Shown piece after piece: positions 4,496 to 5,837 of a stretch of 5,837 nt of DNA (positions are counted from its first letter, which is position 1; every line of letters begins with the position of its first letter). The stretch lies in assembly GCA_001817615.1 (NCBI GenBank), contig MHIR01000040.1:1-5837 (forward strand). The letters run 5' to 3'. The translations under genes and the position numbers were made by a program. The DNA comes from Candidatus Buchananbacteria bacterium RIFCSPLOWO2_02_FULL_46_11b (lineage in GTDB: Bacteria; Patescibacteriota; Patescibacteriia; Buchananbacterales; UBA6539). The notes below the pieces were generated by a model that did no database searches, was not told where the DNA came from, and was given only the letters and a program-made list of their open reading frames with translations.

Positions 4496-5614
4496 ATGAA
4501 ATGCAAGATGAAGATTGGAATGTTGGCGGTGTTATTGGTTATTTTTGGTCCGGCTTTCGCGATGAATGTCGTGATTGGTCCGACGCCGGCATCGTTCTAC
4601 GATCCGCCGGATGCGGGCCAGGTTTTACCGGCCAGCCAGACGGCGCTGACGGAGGATTCGTATTCGTTTTCCCTTGATTCGGCCACCGGCGATCCGGTGC
4701 TGTCCTATCAATGGATGTATAACGGCACGGATATTCCGGACGAAACCGGCACGGCGCTGACGATTGTATCAGCGGTTTTGGGCAATGCGGGCGACTATAT
4801 ATGCCGAGTGACTTCGGGCTATGGCTGCGATTCTCTTTCATTGAAAGGTACGCTGTCGGTTGACCAGCGCCTGATGTTCAACGAACATCCAAGCGATGTC
4901 AATAAGACTGTCGGCGAGGAACTGATTTTTCAGGCCGAAGCCGTGGGCGTGGGCGCGATCGCGTACCATTGGGAGAAGGATACGGTTGATCTGGTTGACG
5001 GCCTTACCGCCGGCGGCAATACGATTACGGGCGCGAATACCCGCGTGTTGTCCATTGATTCGCTGCTCGCGGTTGATGCCGGCAGTTATGTCTGCCAGGC
5101 GGTTGACAGCCGCGTGCCGGCCCAGACCGCGGCCAGTAATCCGGGCGTGGTGGCAGTTAATTTGCTGCCGCCAACCTTGGCGCTGACCCATGCTGATTTG
5201 GCCGCTGACATGACGGCGGTCTTTAACAGCAACGGCACCGCGATCCAATCGGTTTGCGCCGAAGCGCTTCCGGGCGGGACCGACTGGGCCAATGTCACGA
5301 ATATCGGCATTGATTTCGTGAATATGACGACTTTCAGCCAGGTTCTTGAAGTCCATGGTATCGCGGTTGTGCCAAACGTTGACACCGCGGCCGTCATTTT
5401 TACCGGCGCGGGTCTGGACTTGGGCGGCGCCCCGGCGCAAGTGGCAGATCCGCTGACCTTGGTGGGTCTTGACTGCTATATCTTGCCTTGGTTTGAGGTA
5501 AGCGCCGATCCGGGAACGAAGTATTTCTTCAATCCGGCCGCGGTTAAAGCCACGCTGAATGGCGCGGACTTGGCCACGGAAATCGGATTTTATCTGCTGA
5601 ATATCACCAACTAG
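4496..5614 (+). CDS. Secreted protein with two Ig-like domains and an unknown C-terminal domain
   Basis: Starting at 4496, the protein has 372 residues. The signal peptide MKCKMKIGMLAVLLVIF ends with cleavage at AFA|M after residue 22. Mature NVVIGP matches the protein at 3406, so the two are probably paralogues. The first Ig-like domain (about 30-123) has LSYQW with W73 and NAGDYIC with C103. W-to-C spacing is 30 residues, the same as in the first domain at 3406. The second (about 126-222) has AYHW with W159 and DAGSYVC with C200, then a full final strand ending VVAVNLLPPT. Residues about 227-372 form an unrecognised Ala/Val/Asp-rich region ending in GFYLLNITN. It has no transmembrane anchor, LPXTG motif or recognisable sorting signal, so attachment to the cell is unclear. 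Adhesion or surface-layer function is inferred from domain type only. It has its own promoter upstream and a terminator 24 bp after the stop. Confidence 0.87.
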   Translation: MKCKMKIGMLAVLLVIFGPAFAMNVVIGPTPASFYDPPDAGQVLPASQTALTEDSYSFSLDSATGDPVLSYQWMYNGTDIPDETGTALTIVSAVLGNAGDYICRVTSGYGCDSLSLKGTLSVDQRLMFNEHPSDVNKTVGEELIFQAEAVGVGAIAYHWEKDTVDLVDGLTAGGNTITGANTRVLSIDSLLAVDAGSYVCQAVDSRVPAQTAASNPGVVAVNLLPPTLALTHADLAADMTAVFNSNGTAIQSVCAEALPGGTDWANVTNIGIDFVNMTTFSQVLEVHGIAVVPNVDTAAVIFTGAGLDLGGAPAQVADPLTLVGLDCYILPWFEVSADPGTKYFFNPAAVKATLNGADLATEIGFYLLNITN

Positions 5615-5637
5615 GCGACAGCGGGTAAATAATTTAC

Positions 5638-5679
5638 GGGCGGTCTGATCACATAATGTGACAGGCCGCTCTTTTTTTT
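5638..5679 (+). terminator. Intrinsic terminator after the long Ig-like gene
   Basis: GCGGTCTG (5640-5647) pairs with CAGGCCGC (5662-5669), with one wobble. TCACA (5649-5653) pairs with TGTGA (5657-5661) over a TAA loop, and a single A is bulged at 5648. Eight T residues (5672-5679) follow, then another T-rich run. Confidence 0.92.
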
Positions 5680-5752
5680 ATTTTTTTATATCACAGCTCA
5701 CCTCCTCCTGTTTTTTATTATAGCTTATTTAAAAAGATTGTTTCGTTTTGTC

Positions 5753-5805
5753 ATCCCGCACGAGGCCGCCCTTAGTTAAGTTTTGCGGCGGCCGAGATGC
5801 GGGAT
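5753..5805. repeat. Dispersed-type intergenic palindrome
   Basis: ATCCCGCA (5753-5760) pairs with TGCGGGAT (5798-5805), and GGCCGCC (5764-5770) pairs with GGCGGCC (5787-5793) across a small internal loop. The apical region contains CTTAGTTAAG. The flanks GTCATCCCGCA and TGCGGGATCCAGG resemble a widespread class of bacterial intergenic hairpin repeats; this is recalled from general knowledge, not searched. No coding frame or mobility gene is attached. Confidence 0.7.
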
Positions 5806-5837
5806 CCAGGGTTGAACGATTATAACTTTGATATTAG

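Noticed and set aside
4838..5440. 200-codon minus-strand open frame
   Set aside because: It is antisense to the long Ig-like gene, with an Arg/Gly/Ala-rich low-information composition and no recognisable domain. High GC makes such shadow frames common.

Overview
The window most resembles a chromosomal fragment from an uncultivated bacterium with a small, loosely packed genome. No marker gene fixes the taxon. A candidate phylum (Patescibacteria/CPR, or an Omnitrophota- or Lentisphaerae-like lineage) is a low-confidence inference. It rests on the DUF559 gene, the Gly-Glu linkers in a surface lipoprotein, the secreted Ig-like proteins and the abundance of intergenic palindromes. All four supported genes lie on the + strand and end in TAA or TAG.

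Layout. Positions 1-91 hold nothing I can name. Positions 92-709 contain an AT-rich gene for a small DUF559 (Vsr/PD-(D/E)XK-like) protein at 281-676. It is flanked by a G-rich/C-rich inverted repeat, and its leader carries a terminator-like hairpin. Next comes a 733-residue predicted lipoprotein (956-3157) made of an unknown N-terminal region, a PASTA domain, three InlB-like repeat domains separated by (Gly-Glu)n linkers, and a C-terminal Ig-like domain. Two of the repeat domains and their linkers are base-for-base identical over 333 bp at a 315-bp period. Two secreted Ig-like proteins follow (3406-4089 and 4496-5614). They share a signal-peptide layout and the mature N-terminal motif NVVIGP, so they look like paralogues.

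Control. Each gene appears to have its own promoter of one type: TTGACA/T, exactly 17 bp, then TAAyST-like (TAACCT, TAATGT, TAACCT, TAATCT). In three of the four this is an extended -10 with TG upstream, and similarity continues on both sides of the boxes. The three surface-protein genes have leaders of about 120-180 nt and the same ATGGAGGA ribosome-binding string. Strong intrinsic terminators follow the second and third surface genes. A near-perfect palindrome of about 97 bp lies between the first of these terminators and the next promoter, and another dispersed-type palindrome lies near the right end.

Reading. The three surface genes look like separately transcribed members of one envelope or adhesion gene set rather than an operon. 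The DUF559 gene looks like a passenger. No transposase, integrase, CRISPR array, tRNA or rRNA was seen.
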